A stretch of 64,000 nt of DNA from Kiritimatiellia bacterium (GTDB lineage Bacteria > Verrucomicrobiota > Kiritimatiellia > CAIVKH01), in the NCBI GenBank assembly GCA_025054615.1, contig JANWZO010000011.1:1-64000 (forward strand). Reading direction: 5' to 3'. The translations under genes and the position numbers were made by a program. The notes under the pieces are model-generated. The model was not told the origin of the DNA and did not search any database. It saw nothing but the letters and a program-made list of their open reading frames with translations. This document shows positions 17,834 through 27,473 of the stretch, in pieces (the first letter of the stretch is position 1; the number at the start of each line of letters is the position of its first letter).

Positions 17834-18565
17834 ATGGCCACCCTCTTGCGCATCGCTGCGGCGCTTGGCGCGGCTGTTGCCATCGTATGGGCGTCCGCGG
17901 GATGTGCGCGGTTGCGCGGAAACCGGGCCGTGGAGACGGCGGAGAACGTCGTCGCGCCGCAGGAGATCCAACCGGCTGCAACTGAAGAAACAGGGCCGCC
18001 TCAGGCGGTCCACAGTCCTGAATCGGAACCGCGCGTCGAGTCTACGCCCCCTTCACCCTCCTCCGAAGAGCGGCCCGTAACAGCGGTCGCTTATCGAATT
18101 CGCCCCAACGATCCATTGGTGATCTATCTCCGCGGCATCATGCCCCGCGATGAGGAGATTCAACTGATTGTTAACGAACGTGGAGGAATTGCCCTGCCCT
18201 TCATTGGCGAGATCATCGCGGCGGGCAAGACGGCATCCGAACTCGAGCGCGAAATCCAAAAAACCTATATTGAGCGGGATATCTATCGGATGGTGACCGT
18301 CAATGTGATTGTCCCTTCCCAAAGCTTTTTCGTTCAGGGCGAGGTGCGAGTTCCGCAGCGATATCCAATGGTGACGGGCATGACGCTGATGCAGGCCATC
18401 GCGGCTGCCGGCGGCTATACGGAGTATGCCGACAAGCGCCGCGTGACATTGACCCGAGGCGGCGTTGTCCGATCCTATAATATGCGCGAGATCGAGCGCG
18501 ATCCGCGGCTCGATGTCGTCATAGAGCCTGGCGATGTCATCCGGGTACCTCGCAGCATCTTCTGA
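17834..18565 (+). CDS. Polysaccharide export lipoprotein (Wza-like, SLBB domain)
   Basis: Start placed at ATG 17834 (MATLLRIAAALG) giving a lipoprotein signal ending SAGC. About 243 residues. After an acidic linker comes the polysaccharide-export (Poly_export) domain (YRIRPNDPLVIYLRG, GGIALPFIGEIIAAG) and a SLBB domain (FFVQGEVRVPQRYP, MTLMQAIAAAGGYTEYA). It forms the outer-membrane exit channel in complex with the upstream kinase. It is shorter than E. coli Wza (about 380 residues), having a single SLBB, typical of small Wza/KpsD/GumB relatives. It overlaps the following polymerase gene by about 30 bp. Confidence 0.92.
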   Translation: MATLLRIAAALGAAVAIVWASAGCARLRGNRAVETAENVVAPQEIQPAATEETGPPQAVHSPESEPRVESTPPSPSSEERPVTAVAYRIRPNDPLVIYLRGIMPRDEEIQLIVNERGGIALPFIGEIIAAGKTASELEREIQKTYIERDIYRMVTVNVIVPSQSFFVQGEVRVPQRYPMVTGMTLMQAIAAAGGYTEYADKRRVTLTRGGVVRSYNMREIERDPRLDVVIEPGDVIRVPRSIF

Positions 18566-20453
18566 GCCGGAAGCCGGGCCGTCCCCCAAACGTCGAAGAA
18601 GGAGTCCTCTCCCACGGAGCCGCTCCATTTACGAGTGGGCCGCCTTGGCGCTGGTTGGCCTGTGTCCGATCGCGGGGATCTGGCTCTATGGCGCAATCCC
18701 GTTATGGGCCTATGGCCCGATGATGGCGCTTGCGTTTGTTGGCTGTGCTCTGTACTGGGCACGGCCTTTGTTTTTCGACAGAGCCGAACCCGCTCAATGT
18801 CCACCCGCCTTCGGGGGACTTGCCCTTTTCCTCGCCTACGGAGCTCTGCTGATTCTCCGCTCCGAGGCCCGTTATGAAGCCTTTCTCGAGATGTTAAAAC
18901 TAGCCTGCCACGTTTTCGCGTTTCAATTCTGGTTTGGCCTCGCTCGCGAGCAGGGGCGCTGGCGGATCCTGTTGGCCCTGCTTCTTCTTAGCGGGACGCT
19001 CATGGCCTGGTATGCCATCGTTCAACATGCCAACGGATCGCGAATGGTGCTTCTCGTCGAGCGGCCGGCCCAGTATGAAATGCGCGCCAGCGGCGCCTTC
19101 ATCTGCCCCAATCATTTCGCCAATTTTCTGGCCATGCTCGTCCCCACCTCGATCGCGCTGATGACGGCGCGGGGGGCGGGCGCGGCGCTCCGCATTCTTG
19201 CCGTCTACAGCGCCGTGGTCCTCCTGCCGCCGATCTACCTCTCGGCCTCCCGAAGCGCGTGGATCGGGCTCGGCGCAGGGATCACGGTCACGCTCGCGTT
19301 GTTGGGGCTGCGCAAGAGCCGGAGCCGCGCCATCGTGTTATTGCTCGTCACGCCGCTTGCGCTGGCGGCTGTCGGGGTTGCAGTGTGGGCGTTTTCTCCG
19401 CTGGTTCAGGAACGGGTGGCGGATGCTCTACGAGGGAACGTTCGTCTGAACCTCTGGCGCGACACGTGGACGATGATCCGGGACAACCCGTGGTTCGGGT
19501 GGGGACCGGGCCAGTATCGCTGGATTTATCCCCAATATTGGCACTTTCTCAAAATGCACATCGATCCTGAACACGCCCACAACGACTATCTCCAGCTCGT
19601 CGCCGAGTTCGGGGCCGTTGGTGCCGTTTTACTGCTGAGCGCCCTCGCTTGGGCGCTGATCCGCCTTGTGGCCGTGATCCAAAACAGCGACTCCGAACGG
19701 GGCGCCGCTCTTATTGCCGGTTTCGCTGGAGCATGTGCTGCCAGCGCGGCGCATGCGATGTTCGATTACAATTTCCATCTTTTCGGCAACGTCCAGGTTC
19801 TGGCCGCGTTGGGCGGCGTTACGTGCGCCACGCTGGTCGGTGGTGGCCACCTGAGGCCCCGCCCATGCATCGGGTCGGGGAAGATTTCGGCCTTGGCAGC
19901 GGCTGTTGTCATGCTTGCCTTTGCAGTGCTGTCGGCCCGGGCTTCAGCGGCGGAAATCTTTACGGCTCGCGGGGATAGAAATCGCCAAAAGGCGCGGTTC
20001 GAGTCAGCGGTAGCTGCGTACCGAGCGGCTCTGCGGGTGGAGCCGAGGAAAGGGGCTGCCCATCGCGGCATCGGCCTGGTCCGAATCGCCCAGGCGCGTT
20101 GGAATCTCGATGCCGAAAGCAGGACCCGTCAACTGGACGAAGCGATCGAACGATTTGAGCGCGCACTCAAGCTGAATCCGCGCGATCTGGATGCCCAATT
20201 CGGGCTTGTCCGAGTTGCCCAAATGCGCGAGCGGGCAGACGAGGCGCTCGCGCGCCTCCGTGATTTGGTCAGACAGGCCCCTTATCATAGCGGCTACTGG
20301 TTCGAGCTGGGGCTCCACCTGCGGTCCATGCGCGATTATGCCGGAGCGCTCCAAGCTTTTGAAACCGCCCGCTCCTTGGAGCCTTCCGAACGCATCGACC
20401 TCAACATTCAGGCGGTTCGGCGACGCCTCGCCGAGTCCCAAAAGTCGCCCTGA
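18534..20453 (+). CDS. O-antigen polymerase/ligase family protein with C-terminal TPR domain
   Basis: 639 residues. The first 430 or so hold about 10-12 membrane helices with the Wzy_C/O-antigen-ligase signatures: CPNHFANFLAMLVP, SASRSAWIGLGAG, the loop GWGPGQYRWIYPQY and DPEHAHNDYLQLVAEFGAVG with the catalytic-type His. The remaining 180 residues are TPRs (AVAAYRAALRVEPRKGAAHRG, AIERFERALKLNPRDLDAQF, ALQAFETARSLEPSERI). It probably polymerises or ligates undecaprenyl-linked oligosaccharides at the periplasmic face. It is the last gene of the operon that begins at 13692. No glycosyltransferases are in the operon, so sugar-unit assembly is encoded elsewhere. Confidence 0.88.
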   Translation: MSSGYLAASSEPEAGPSPKRRRRSPLPRSRSIYEWAALALVGLCPIAGIWLYGAIPLWAYGPMMALAFVGCALYWARPLFFDRAEPAQCPPAFGGLALFLAYGALLILRSEARYEAFLEMLKLACHVFAFQFWFGLAREQGRWRILLALLLLSGTLMAWYAIVQHANGSRMVLLVERPAQYEMRASGAFICPNHFANFLAMLVPTSIALMTARGAGAALRILAVYSAVVLLPPIYLSASRSAWIGLGAGITVTLALLGLRKSRSRAIVLLLVTPLALAAVGVAVWAFSPLVQERVADALRGNVRLNLWRDTWTMIRDNPWFGWGPGQYRWIYPQYWHFLKMHIDPEHAHNDYLQLVAEFGAVGAVLLLSALAWALIRLVAVIQNSDSERGAALIAGFAGACAASAAHAMFDYNFHLFGNVQVLAALGGVTCATLVGGGHLRPRPCIGSGKISALAAAVVMLAFAVLSARASAAEIFTARGDRNRQKARFESAVAAYRAALRVEPRKGAAHRGIGLVRIAQARWNLDAESRTRQLDEAIERFERALKLNPRDLDAQFGLVRVAQMRERADEALARLRDLVRQAPYHSGYWFELGLHLRSMRDYAGALQAFETARSLEPSERIDLNIQAVRRRLAESQKSP

Positions 20454-21163
20454 CGTCCCCTGTTCGTTTACGCGCGAGCTGCGGGTTTCCGATTCAGCTC
20501 AGAAATTCGGCGATGCCGACATTGGGAATATCTTGGCATCCATCAACGTAATCGTCGGGACGCGCTTTCTCGCGGTATGCCACGGCTGATATCCTCGAAC
20601 TCGTCCTCGGTTAGCCGCGGGCGATGGCACGGCATGAAGGGAGACGTAGCACAGCACGATGCTTTCCTCACGGGAGTGGCGATGGAAATTATCAGGCGGC
20701 AATCGTCCTAATTGGATCTCCGTACATCTCGTCGAGAGCAAAAAGGTATCTCACAAGCGCGATGCGTCGCTGAAGCCTCACGTGAAGTGATTCGGCGACC
20801 GGTCCCGCTGATCGGGCGGCTGCGGCAGGTGGCTCGCCTAGCGAGCATTTTTGAGAAGGACCGCCTTGATCCTTATTTGCGACCGCGGCTTCGGTGCCGA
20901 ACGCCATGCTGGCCAAGGAAGATATTCTGGACATAGAGGACAGCCGAATCACCCACTCTCGCTGAGAGGCATATCCGCCTTTTTAGGAGGAGATTATTGG
21001 TTGTAATGCTGCTGGGTGGGGCATTCGGCCAGCAGAGATATTTTGGAGGAAATCGAGCTCTTGGACGTAACGCCGACGAGCGCCGAACTGCTGAGGCTCA
21101 GCTCGACCGAATCCTCGACGGGCGGACGCTACGCGAAATGTTCGGCGAAATCGATTTCTGTAA
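20454..21163. other. About 710 bp without a supported gene, possible gene remnants
   Basis: No frame gives a convincing protein. Short pieces on both strands look like decayed coding sequence: on the reverse strand near 20500-20620 the pieces LTEDEFEDISRG and ARPDDYVDGCQDIPNVGIAEF are in different frames but could join by one frameshift; on the forward strand MLAKEDILDIEDSRITHSR ends at a TGA near 20965. An SD-like GGAGGAG lies near 20985 without a clear ORF behind it. It may be a degraded toxin-antitoxin or mobile remnant; nothing is firm. Confidence 0.4.
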
Positions 21164-24100
21164 TCAACCGATCGGTATCCATAAGCCGGCGGCCGTGGAA
21201 TACACGCCTGCTTGAACGTTCCCTCCCGTGATGGCACGGAGCGCTTCCGCGTAGGCGCTCAACTGCGGCGTGTACAATTCTCGCAAAAGGGCCGCCGCGT
21301 TTTCGGGCGAAACATCGTTGGTTTTCCAGTCGACGATCAGCCAGTTCTCGCCATCCGGCAACAGCACCGCAAGGTCGATCACGCCCTCAATAATCTCCTC
21401 TTCCGACCGCTTCCACAGGATTGGCATTTCGCGATGGAAGACCCGGCTGGTCTTGTTCAGGCGTTGAAAAAATTCCGACGTAAGCAACTGGTCGATCTCA
21501 CGACGACCGCGTTCGGGAATCGGGCAGGCATGCAACGCGGCATTTCCAAGCCTGCGCAATTCGTCTATAGCGCAGCCCCAAGGCAGAGACTCCATGGTTT
21601 CATGCCACCAGAGGCCGTATGTACGGGCGATTTCGGCGGCCGGCGAATAATCGGCCTCCGCGTCGACGAGCATGAATTCGGCCCGCGCCTGAGTTTCGCT
21701 CAATGTGTAGGGTAGGATCCGGCGGGGACAGGACATCAGACGTGTCACGCCGATGTTATATTCTTCAGTCTTCACAGGCGGTACGATCTCTACTGCGGGA
21801 GCACCGGTCTGATGGCACGGCAAGGTCGTATCCAGCAGTGGACACTCAGAAAGGGCCTCAAAAATCTGTTGTGCCGGGCTCTGTTCATCCGAGCGCCTCA
21901 AACCGAGAAGGTTGGCGAATGTCAACTTGGCGGACTGCGGAAAAAGGGCGCGATCGTCAGTCAAAATTAGTGTGCGTTGCGCGCGCGTGAGCGCGACGTA
22001 CAGCAGGCGCTGCATCTCGAGGTTTCGTTTGGCGGCAAGGGCTTCGCGATGGGGCTCCAGATCCTCGCTCGTCAATATAGCCCGCGGCTCATCTTCCGGC
22101 CGGACGCGCAGCAAGGAGGGAAAATCATGGAATTCGGAGATCTCGCGGTAGAGCAGCGGCAGAACCACGATGGGCCATTGCAATCCCTTCGCCTTGTGGA
22201 TGGTCATTAGCTGGATCGCGCCCTCCTCCACAGGCGCGGCCGCGAGCTCGTCGTGCATTCTCTCCCGCAATTGCTGCGCGAAGTCCGCCAATGACCGGCC
22301 TTCGCCGCTTGCTCGCGAGGCTTCCAGGAAAAGCGCTTCCAACTCAACTTCCGGGGAAATGGCCGCGGCGGCGCCGCGCGCAAGAGGATCCCCGCGTTGA
22401 AGTGCCACCAGCCGTTCAACAAGAGCTGTCCGCTCGAAGATGCATTCGAGAGCATCCATGAGCGGAAGGGTGGATACTTCGCGGCAGAGTCCAGACAACA
22501 TGCGGAGAGTTCGTGACACTTCATCGTCACCGTGCGGCTCCGAGTGAAGACTCCAGCATCGGTCGGGCCCGGCGATCCAGCGAGCGAGCTCTTCATCGGA
22601 AAACCCGTAGATTTCGCGCAAGACGCCGACGACCTCAAATTCGTCGTCCGGGTTCGCGAGGACATGAACGAGTGCGGTTGCCCAGGCGTACGCAGGCCTG
22701 CCGCCCCGAATCTCGCGCACCGTGTGAAGTTGCGCGTTTACCCCGACCTCTCGCAGGCCCAGCGCCAGGTCGTCCATCCATCGGTTCCGCGGGCAGAGCA
22801 TGGCCACATCGGCCCATCTGGCGGCGCCGAGTGTTTCGGGGCGGAGCTGCAATAGCCGCTGCCCAAGTTGACGACCGACCTCCCGCGTGGCGGGGCCCAC
22901 GCCCGGTTCCATATTTTCCGGTCTGTGGATCTGCCACCGCAGGACCATGCCAGGACCCGCGCCCGGACGCGGTTTCAGCGGCGTGTACGCCACCTGACCG
23001 GGCGTGCGGGCGAACATCGGTTCAACAAGCGAGTTGGTCGTTTCAATAATCCGGACATCGCATCGGAAGGTGACACTCAGCACCAATTCTTCACCACCAG
23101 GCGCGGCGGACAGTTTTTGGCGCACCCGTTTGTACACGTCGAGGGAAGCCCGCTCCCCGTAGATCGACTGCTGGGGATCGCCAACCATGCAAAATCGGCC
23201 CGGATCTGGAGGTGCAAGCAAACCGGAATCGTCGGCGAGCCAATCGCCAGTTGTATCCGGAGGCCGGGCAATTTCTAAGAGAATCCGGAATTGCAACGGG
23301 TCCGTATCCTGCGCTTCGTCGAGAATGACGCGCAGCCCTTCCGCGCGAATGCGCCGCCCGGCTTCGGGATGGCGAAGCAGCTCCCACGCCAGAGAGATTT
23401 GATCCTCGAAGGTGAGCACACCTTGAGCGCGGCGAAATTCCTTGTAAGCGCGGGCGATGTCCCATGCGGCCGCGATCGCAGCAGTGCGGCGCCATTCGTG
23501 AAACGGCTCAAACACCTGCCGCCAGACCCCGGAGAACTCTCTTGCCTCGCTCAAACACCGTGGCGGCGGCGCATATCCGGCCCCGCTCTTCCATTCGTTC
23601 CACCATCGGCGGGCCGCCTCTTTCGATAGCGCATATTTGGCCCGGCTTCGCGACTGTTTCGGCTCCAGCTCGAGGATCGGATTAATGGAGACCTCGGGCG
23701 GTTCGGATGGAGTGCAGGCCGCGGTGCAGAATTCGGGCGGCATTTGCCGCGCCAAATGAAACAAATCCTCGATGTCGACTGCCCGGAGAATTTTCGCGGT
23801 CGTTTCCGACGAAATGTAAGGGAACAGGCGATTCGTCTGGCGGAGGAATTCGGTCCAAACTTCTTCGTCATTTTCGATTGGCTCGAAGGAGGTCGAAAGC
23901 CCGGCGAAATGTCCGTACGTTCTCAGAAGCCGGACACAAAATGAATGGATCGTTCCAAAGAAGCTTCGCTGGAACGCTGAGAGGACCGTGAGGTTGGCTC
24001 GCTTTGCGATCAGGGCAGCCCGCGTCCGCTCATGCATCTCGTCCGCTGCCTTGTTGGTATAGGTGACGACAACCAGCTTGGGGAGCCAGTCCAGGGCGCG

Positions 24101-24250
24101 TTCCTCGCTACCTGTTGCGATGGAGAGAATCCGATCCGTAATCGACCGGGTCTTGCCGACGCCCGCCGGTGCGATCAGAGAAAAGGAGCGGTCCAGTTCA
24201 CGGGCGAAACGCTCGCGGGTCTGGGCGTCCACCGGAAGGTCAGGTTGCAT
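21164..24250 (-). CDS. addA: UvrD-family helicase-nuclease AddA
   Basis: 1028 residues. SF1A helicase motifs run in order: Q-region, Walker A APAGVGKT (about 30), VTYTNKAADEM (Ia), II LDEAQDTD (about 310), III MVGDPQQSIYG, IV VTFRCD, V TIHKAKGLQWPIVVLP, VI LLYVALTRAQ. The C-terminus carries the RecB/AddA nuclease motifs EGVIDLAVL near 955 and VDWKTN near 973. With AddB it resects double-strand breaks to start recombination. Its start overlaps the addB stop by 11 bp. It is somewhat shorter than Bacillus AddA (about 1230). Confidence 0.93.
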   Translation of the reverse strand: MQPDLPVDAQTRERFARELDRSFSLIAPAGVGKTRSITDRILSIATGSEERALDWLPKLVVVTYTNKAADEMHERTRAALIAKRANLTVLSAFQRSFFGTIHSFCVRLLRTYGHFAGLSTSFEPIENDEEVWTEFLRQTNRLFPYISSETTAKILRAVDIEDLFHLARQMPPEFCTAACTPSEPPEVSINPILELEPKQSRSRAKYALSKEAARRWWNEWKSGAGYAPPPRCLSEAREFSGVWRQVFEPFHEWRRTAAIAAAWDIARAYKEFRRAQGVLTFEDQISLAWELLRHPEAGRRIRAEGLRVILDEAQDTDPLQFRILLEIARPPDTTGDWLADDSGLLAPPDPGRFCMVGDPQQSIYGERASLDVYKRVRQKLSAAPGGEELVLSVTFRCDVRIIETTNSLVEPMFARTPGQVAYTPLKPRPGAGPGMVLRWQIHRPENMEPGVGPATREVGRQLGQRLLQLRPETLGAARWADVAMLCPRNRWMDDLALGLREVGVNAQLHTVREIRGGRPAYAWATALVHVLANPDDEFEVVGVLREIYGFSDEELARWIAGPDRCWSLHSEPHGDDEVSRTLRMLSGLCREVSTLPLMDALECIFERTALVERLVALQRGDPLARGAAAAISPEVELEALFLEASRASGEGRSLADFAQQLRERMHDELAAAPVEEGAIQLMTIHKAKGLQWPIVVLPLLYREISEFHDFPSLLRVRPEDEPRAILTSEDLEPHREALAAKRNLEMQRLLYVALTRAQRTLILTDDRALFPQSAKLTFANLLGLRRSDEQSPAQQIFEALSECPLLDTTLPCHQTGAPAVEIVPPVKTEEYNIGVTRLMSCPRRILPYTLSETQARAEFMLVDAEADYSPAAEIARTYGLWWHETMESLPWGCAIDELRRLGNAALHACPIPERGRREIDQLLTSEFFQRLNKTSRVFHREMPILWKRSEEEIIEGVIDLAVLLPDGENWLIVDWKTNDVSPENAAALLRELYTPQLSAYAEALRAITGGNVQAGVYSTAAGLWIPIG

Positions 24251-27200
24251 GATCCGACTCCCCCTCTGCGCCGGTTAGGTTGGGGTGCGTTAGAGCCCAC
24301 TTGTCCTCCAACAGAGCCGGATTCAGCCTGAGGGTTGCCAGTGGGGCGCGCACTGAAGTTCCGAATTCTGCGCGGACATCCCCACGGATGCCAAACACTC
24401 CTGTCTCTTGCATTCGCGCCAGTCCACTCCAGAAGGCGCTGGCAGATCGAATTTCATCGAGGGTCACCTGCTCCTCTGGGATGGCATTGACTTCCCAAAT
24501 ACTTGCGGAAATCCGCTCGGCGCCCAACTCGGCCAGCGCGAGGGCATAAAGGCCAACCTGTATTCCGTCCCCATTGGCCAGATCACGGAGATAGCGGTTC
24601 CGCCTAAGCGCCCTCTTACGAGTTCCCGTTTTGAAGTCGACCACCCAGCATTCCCGAGGAATTTCATCCGGGCCGAGCTGGCGAGCGAACAGCAAATCGA
24701 TACGGCCGCGAATGCGCAACGCCGTGCTTGCGCCAACCGGGATCGGAATCTCCCGGCTCAACGACCATTCCGAGGCCGCAAGGGGCCAGTCTTTGACCGA
24801 CGCGATTTGTTCAATCATCGATCGGGCGGTCCACCGGGCTTGGGCGAGCCGAACGTGCCACCAGTCCGGCGGCCCCCGGCCCGCTTGCTTATAGGCGTTT
24901 TCGATCCGGTTTCGGACCTCCTCGCAGGCGCGGCCAAGCCGTTCGACGAGAGTTGCGAGGGTCGGCACCTCGACCCAGGCAGCGTTAGTGTCTCCCATCG
25001 CCTTGTTGAGGAAACGGTGGACCCAGATCCCGCGCATCAACGGCCACGGATCTTCTCGCCGGAAATCCGGGGGCGGCTCGACCTTCAAATAGCATTTGAA
25101 CCAAGCACTCATAGGATTCCGAATTGCCGATTCCCACTCCTGGCAGCTCAACAACGCCGGCTTGGGGGGATCTCCCGAGAAAGCGCATTCAAACGGGCCG
25201 AATCGTTCGCGCGATAACCGTGCGCGCCGGGCCCGCTCAACACGATCCGTCGGAGCAGGCTGTACCGATGGCGGGAGAGCAGCCGGCTTGTAGCTGTCGG
25301 CGAGCCATTCGGTGGTCCGTTCGGCAAGCCACCTCATCGCCGTTTCGTCCAAAGGCGCATCACAGGCACAATGGTAGGCATGCGAAAGGAAGTCGCTTGG
25401 GGAAGCCGGTCGTCCACTACCGTCGCCACGGTCGAGCGAACACAATAGGGCCAGACCTCGCGTTGGCGTCTCGACAAGGTTATAGAATTGGCGCCTGAGC
25501 ACCTCCCGTCGATCCGCATCGCCCAGGATCAGCGCATGACCTGCCTTCACCGAAAGATGACCCTGCCCCTGCGCGCCCTGCTGAAGAGCTTCCTGATTCA
25601 TCTTACTTATGCAGCGGTCATCGAGGAGCCCGGCATTGTCGGACGAGGGAGGCCACTCACCCTGATTCAGGCCGGTCAGGATAAGGTGTGACCAAGGGAG
25701 ACCCTCGGCCTGGGCATAAGTGGCCAAATGGATCCGCGCGAAAGGATTGGAAGCCAGCTCGTCACGGAAGGGTGCGGGGCGCGGCGCAACCGCGTCCAAC
25801 CAGTCGAGCCAGGCGGCAAGCGGAACCGTTCGCTCTACAATTGGACCGAGCGACCGCACGGCGTGATCGAGTGCGGGAATTATGTCCTGCCAGCCAAGCT
25901 CCTGCCATGCGGCGCGCGTTTCCTCCGCGAATGAAGCGATCCGCTTGGGTCCTGTGAGCGCTCGGAACGGCGCCATCCGTGCGGCGAGACGGGCAGCGAC
26001 CAGGTCGCCGGAGGTTTCCAAAAGCGCACGGAGAATCGCCAAGTCACTCGACATCGCCTCCCCTTGTGCCAGGAACGCAGCCCGTTGTTCCGAAATATTC
26101 AAAAACCCGCCCGCATCGCATCGGGTAGCATGCAGGAACCTTGAAAAAGTCGGTTGCCGCTGAAATGCAGTCCACGACAACCACCGGCTTGTCGATCCGT
26201 CCGGCTGCGCGGGCCGGCCAAACGGATCGAAATGGGGGACCCCGAGGCGGCGCAACACGCGCGAAATCTCATGAGCAAGTGGGCCCGGCCCGGGTACCAG
26301 AATTCCGATTCGATCCGATTCCGGATCCGCCGCGAATCGGACCGCCATATGCACCGCCGCCTCCGCCTGGTCTCGAATCGTCTGGCCGACGAGAAAGAAA
26401 GGCGGCGGCCCCTTCGACTGATTCGAATGGAACGGATTCTCCATCCGTTGAGCCAGTGCGGCAAATGGGGCGGACGCCTCAACGGTTTCGATGGATTCGG
26501 CCTCGCCAAAGGCGTCCTCCCAGGAGCCAATCCAGACTTGGTCGAGCCATTCCGCGCGGGACCGAGGCGCCGCGAGCAGCACGGTCGCCCTCGTGGCGCA
26601 GCGCACGGCCGCATTCAACAGGTGGAACAACTCCCAGTGGGCTGCGTCGAAACCCACCACGAGCAGTCGGTCGAAAAACTCGACGGGCTCGGCTGCCGCC
26701 ACAGCCCGGTCATATCCGGAAACGGACGCCCAGCCCAGCTCCTGTAACGCGACTTCAAACGCACGCGCTGCCTTCTCAACCGGCTCGAATCCAATCCGGT
26801 CGACGCCCCATCCACTGGCGGTCAATTGGTCGAGGGCATGCAGAAGGCGCGCCGGTTCGCGGATGGGCGCCCCCTTCTCCTCGAGAATACTGGCCATGAG
26901 CAAAGCGAGGTTGGACCTTGGGACCAAGCGAAGTCGTTCGCCGAGCAGGATTCGACCCAATTCGCGGCGGGCATCTCCCGGCGTGAGGAAGCGCACGCCC
27001 GCGAGCGAGAGGCTCCGGGCTGACGCCATCTGCTTGAGTGCGTGCGCATACGATCGGCTGGGCGCCAGTACGGCCCACGGCCGCACGGCCCGCACGGCCG
27101 ATGAGGCAGAGTCTACGAGCCAAGACAGCGCGATCTGCCGCAACCCGGCGGATCCCGCACCCAGAAAAACATCGACCCGGCCATTCACAGTTCTCCAGTG

Positions 27201-27257
27201 TGATTCGGCCACTGATTCTCGCGCAACCGCAAAGGATTCCGAAAGGCATGCGGACAA
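24240..27257 (-). CDS. addB: AddB-like PD-(D/E)XK nuclease subunit
   Basis: 1005 residues. The N-terminal half is a degenerate helicase-like fold (VFLGAGSAGLRQ in place of Walker A; TGLNQGEWPP as in AddB family members). The C-terminal nuclease domain has RGRIDLLFA near 851 and VVDFKTG near 873. It is the first gene of the addBA operon. Bacillus AddB holds its nuclease domain with a four-cysteine Fe-S cluster; here only two cysteines sit before the nuclease core (LLSCQEWES and WFKCYLK) and none after VDFKTG, so the cluster appears absent. Family identity rests on architecture and pairing with AddA. The start is not backed by a clear SD. Confidence 0.85.
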   Translation of the reverse strand: MSACLSESFAVARESVAESHWRTVNGRVDVFLGAGSAGLRQIALSWLVDSASSAVRAVRPWAVLAPSRSYAHALKQMASARSLSLAGVRFLTPGDARRELGRILLGERLRLVPRSNLALLMASILEEKGAPIREPARLLHALDQLTASGWGVDRIGFEPVEKAARAFEVALQELGWASVSGYDRAVAAAEPVEFFDRLLVVGFDAAHWELFHLLNAAVRCATRATVLLAAPRSRAEWLDQVWIGSWEDAFGEAESIETVEASAPFAALAQRMENPFHSNQSKGPPPFFLVGQTIRDQAEAAVHMAVRFAADPESDRIGILVPGPGPLAHEISRVLRRLGVPHFDPFGRPAQPDGSTSRWLSWTAFQRQPTFSRFLHATRCDAGGFLNISEQRAAFLAQGEAMSSDLAILRALLETSGDLVAARLAARMAPFRALTGPKRIASFAEETRAAWQELGWQDIIPALDHAVRSLGPIVERTVPLAAWLDWLDAVAPRPAPFRDELASNPFARIHLATYAQAEGLPWSHLILTGLNQGEWPPSSDNAGLLDDRCISKMNQEALQQGAQGQGHLSVKAGHALILGDADRREVLRRQFYNLVETPTRGLALLCSLDRGDGSGRPASPSDFLSHAYHCACDAPLDETAMRWLAERTTEWLADSYKPAALPPSVQPAPTDRVERARRARLSRERFGPFECAFSGDPPKPALLSCQEWESAIRNPMSAWFKCYLKVEPPPDFRREDPWPLMRGIWVHRFLNKAMGDTNAAWVEVPTLATLVERLGRACEEVRNRIENAYKQAGRGPPDWWHVRLAQARWTARSMIEQIASVKDWPLAASEWSLSREIPIPVGASTALRIRGRIDLLFARQLGPDEIPRECWVVDFKTGTRKRALRRNRYLRDLANGDGIQVGLYALALAELGAERISASIWEVNAIPEEQVTLDEIRSASAFWSGLARMQETGVFGIRGDVRAEFGTSVRAPLATLRLNPALLEDKWALTHPNLTGAEGESDHAT

Positions 27258-27473
27258 AACATCATGCGATAAAAACGATAATCAAAACCCGTATATTAGT
27301 ACAAATATGTATTTAAATGGATTTATAAGATACGTTTATGTATAATAAACATGCAAATCCTCCGAAACCGGATTTTCATAATTGGCTAGTACCCAATATG
27401 TTGAAATGATCTCTTGTCCGTTCGGCGTTTTGGCACATCGATTGCTCATTCATTCTGTGGTCAAACAGTAGAC
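27258..27473. promoter_or_regulatory. AT-rich divergent control region with GTTTAT/ATAAAC operator-like repeat
   Basis: The gap between addB and the transporter operon is strikingly AT-rich for this genome. It includes the inverted repeat GTTTAT (27334-27339), 5 nt GTATA, ATAAAC (27345-27350), which has the size of a dimeric repressor operator. No unambiguous -35/-10 pair could be picked. No regulator gene lies in the operon. Confidence 0.45.
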
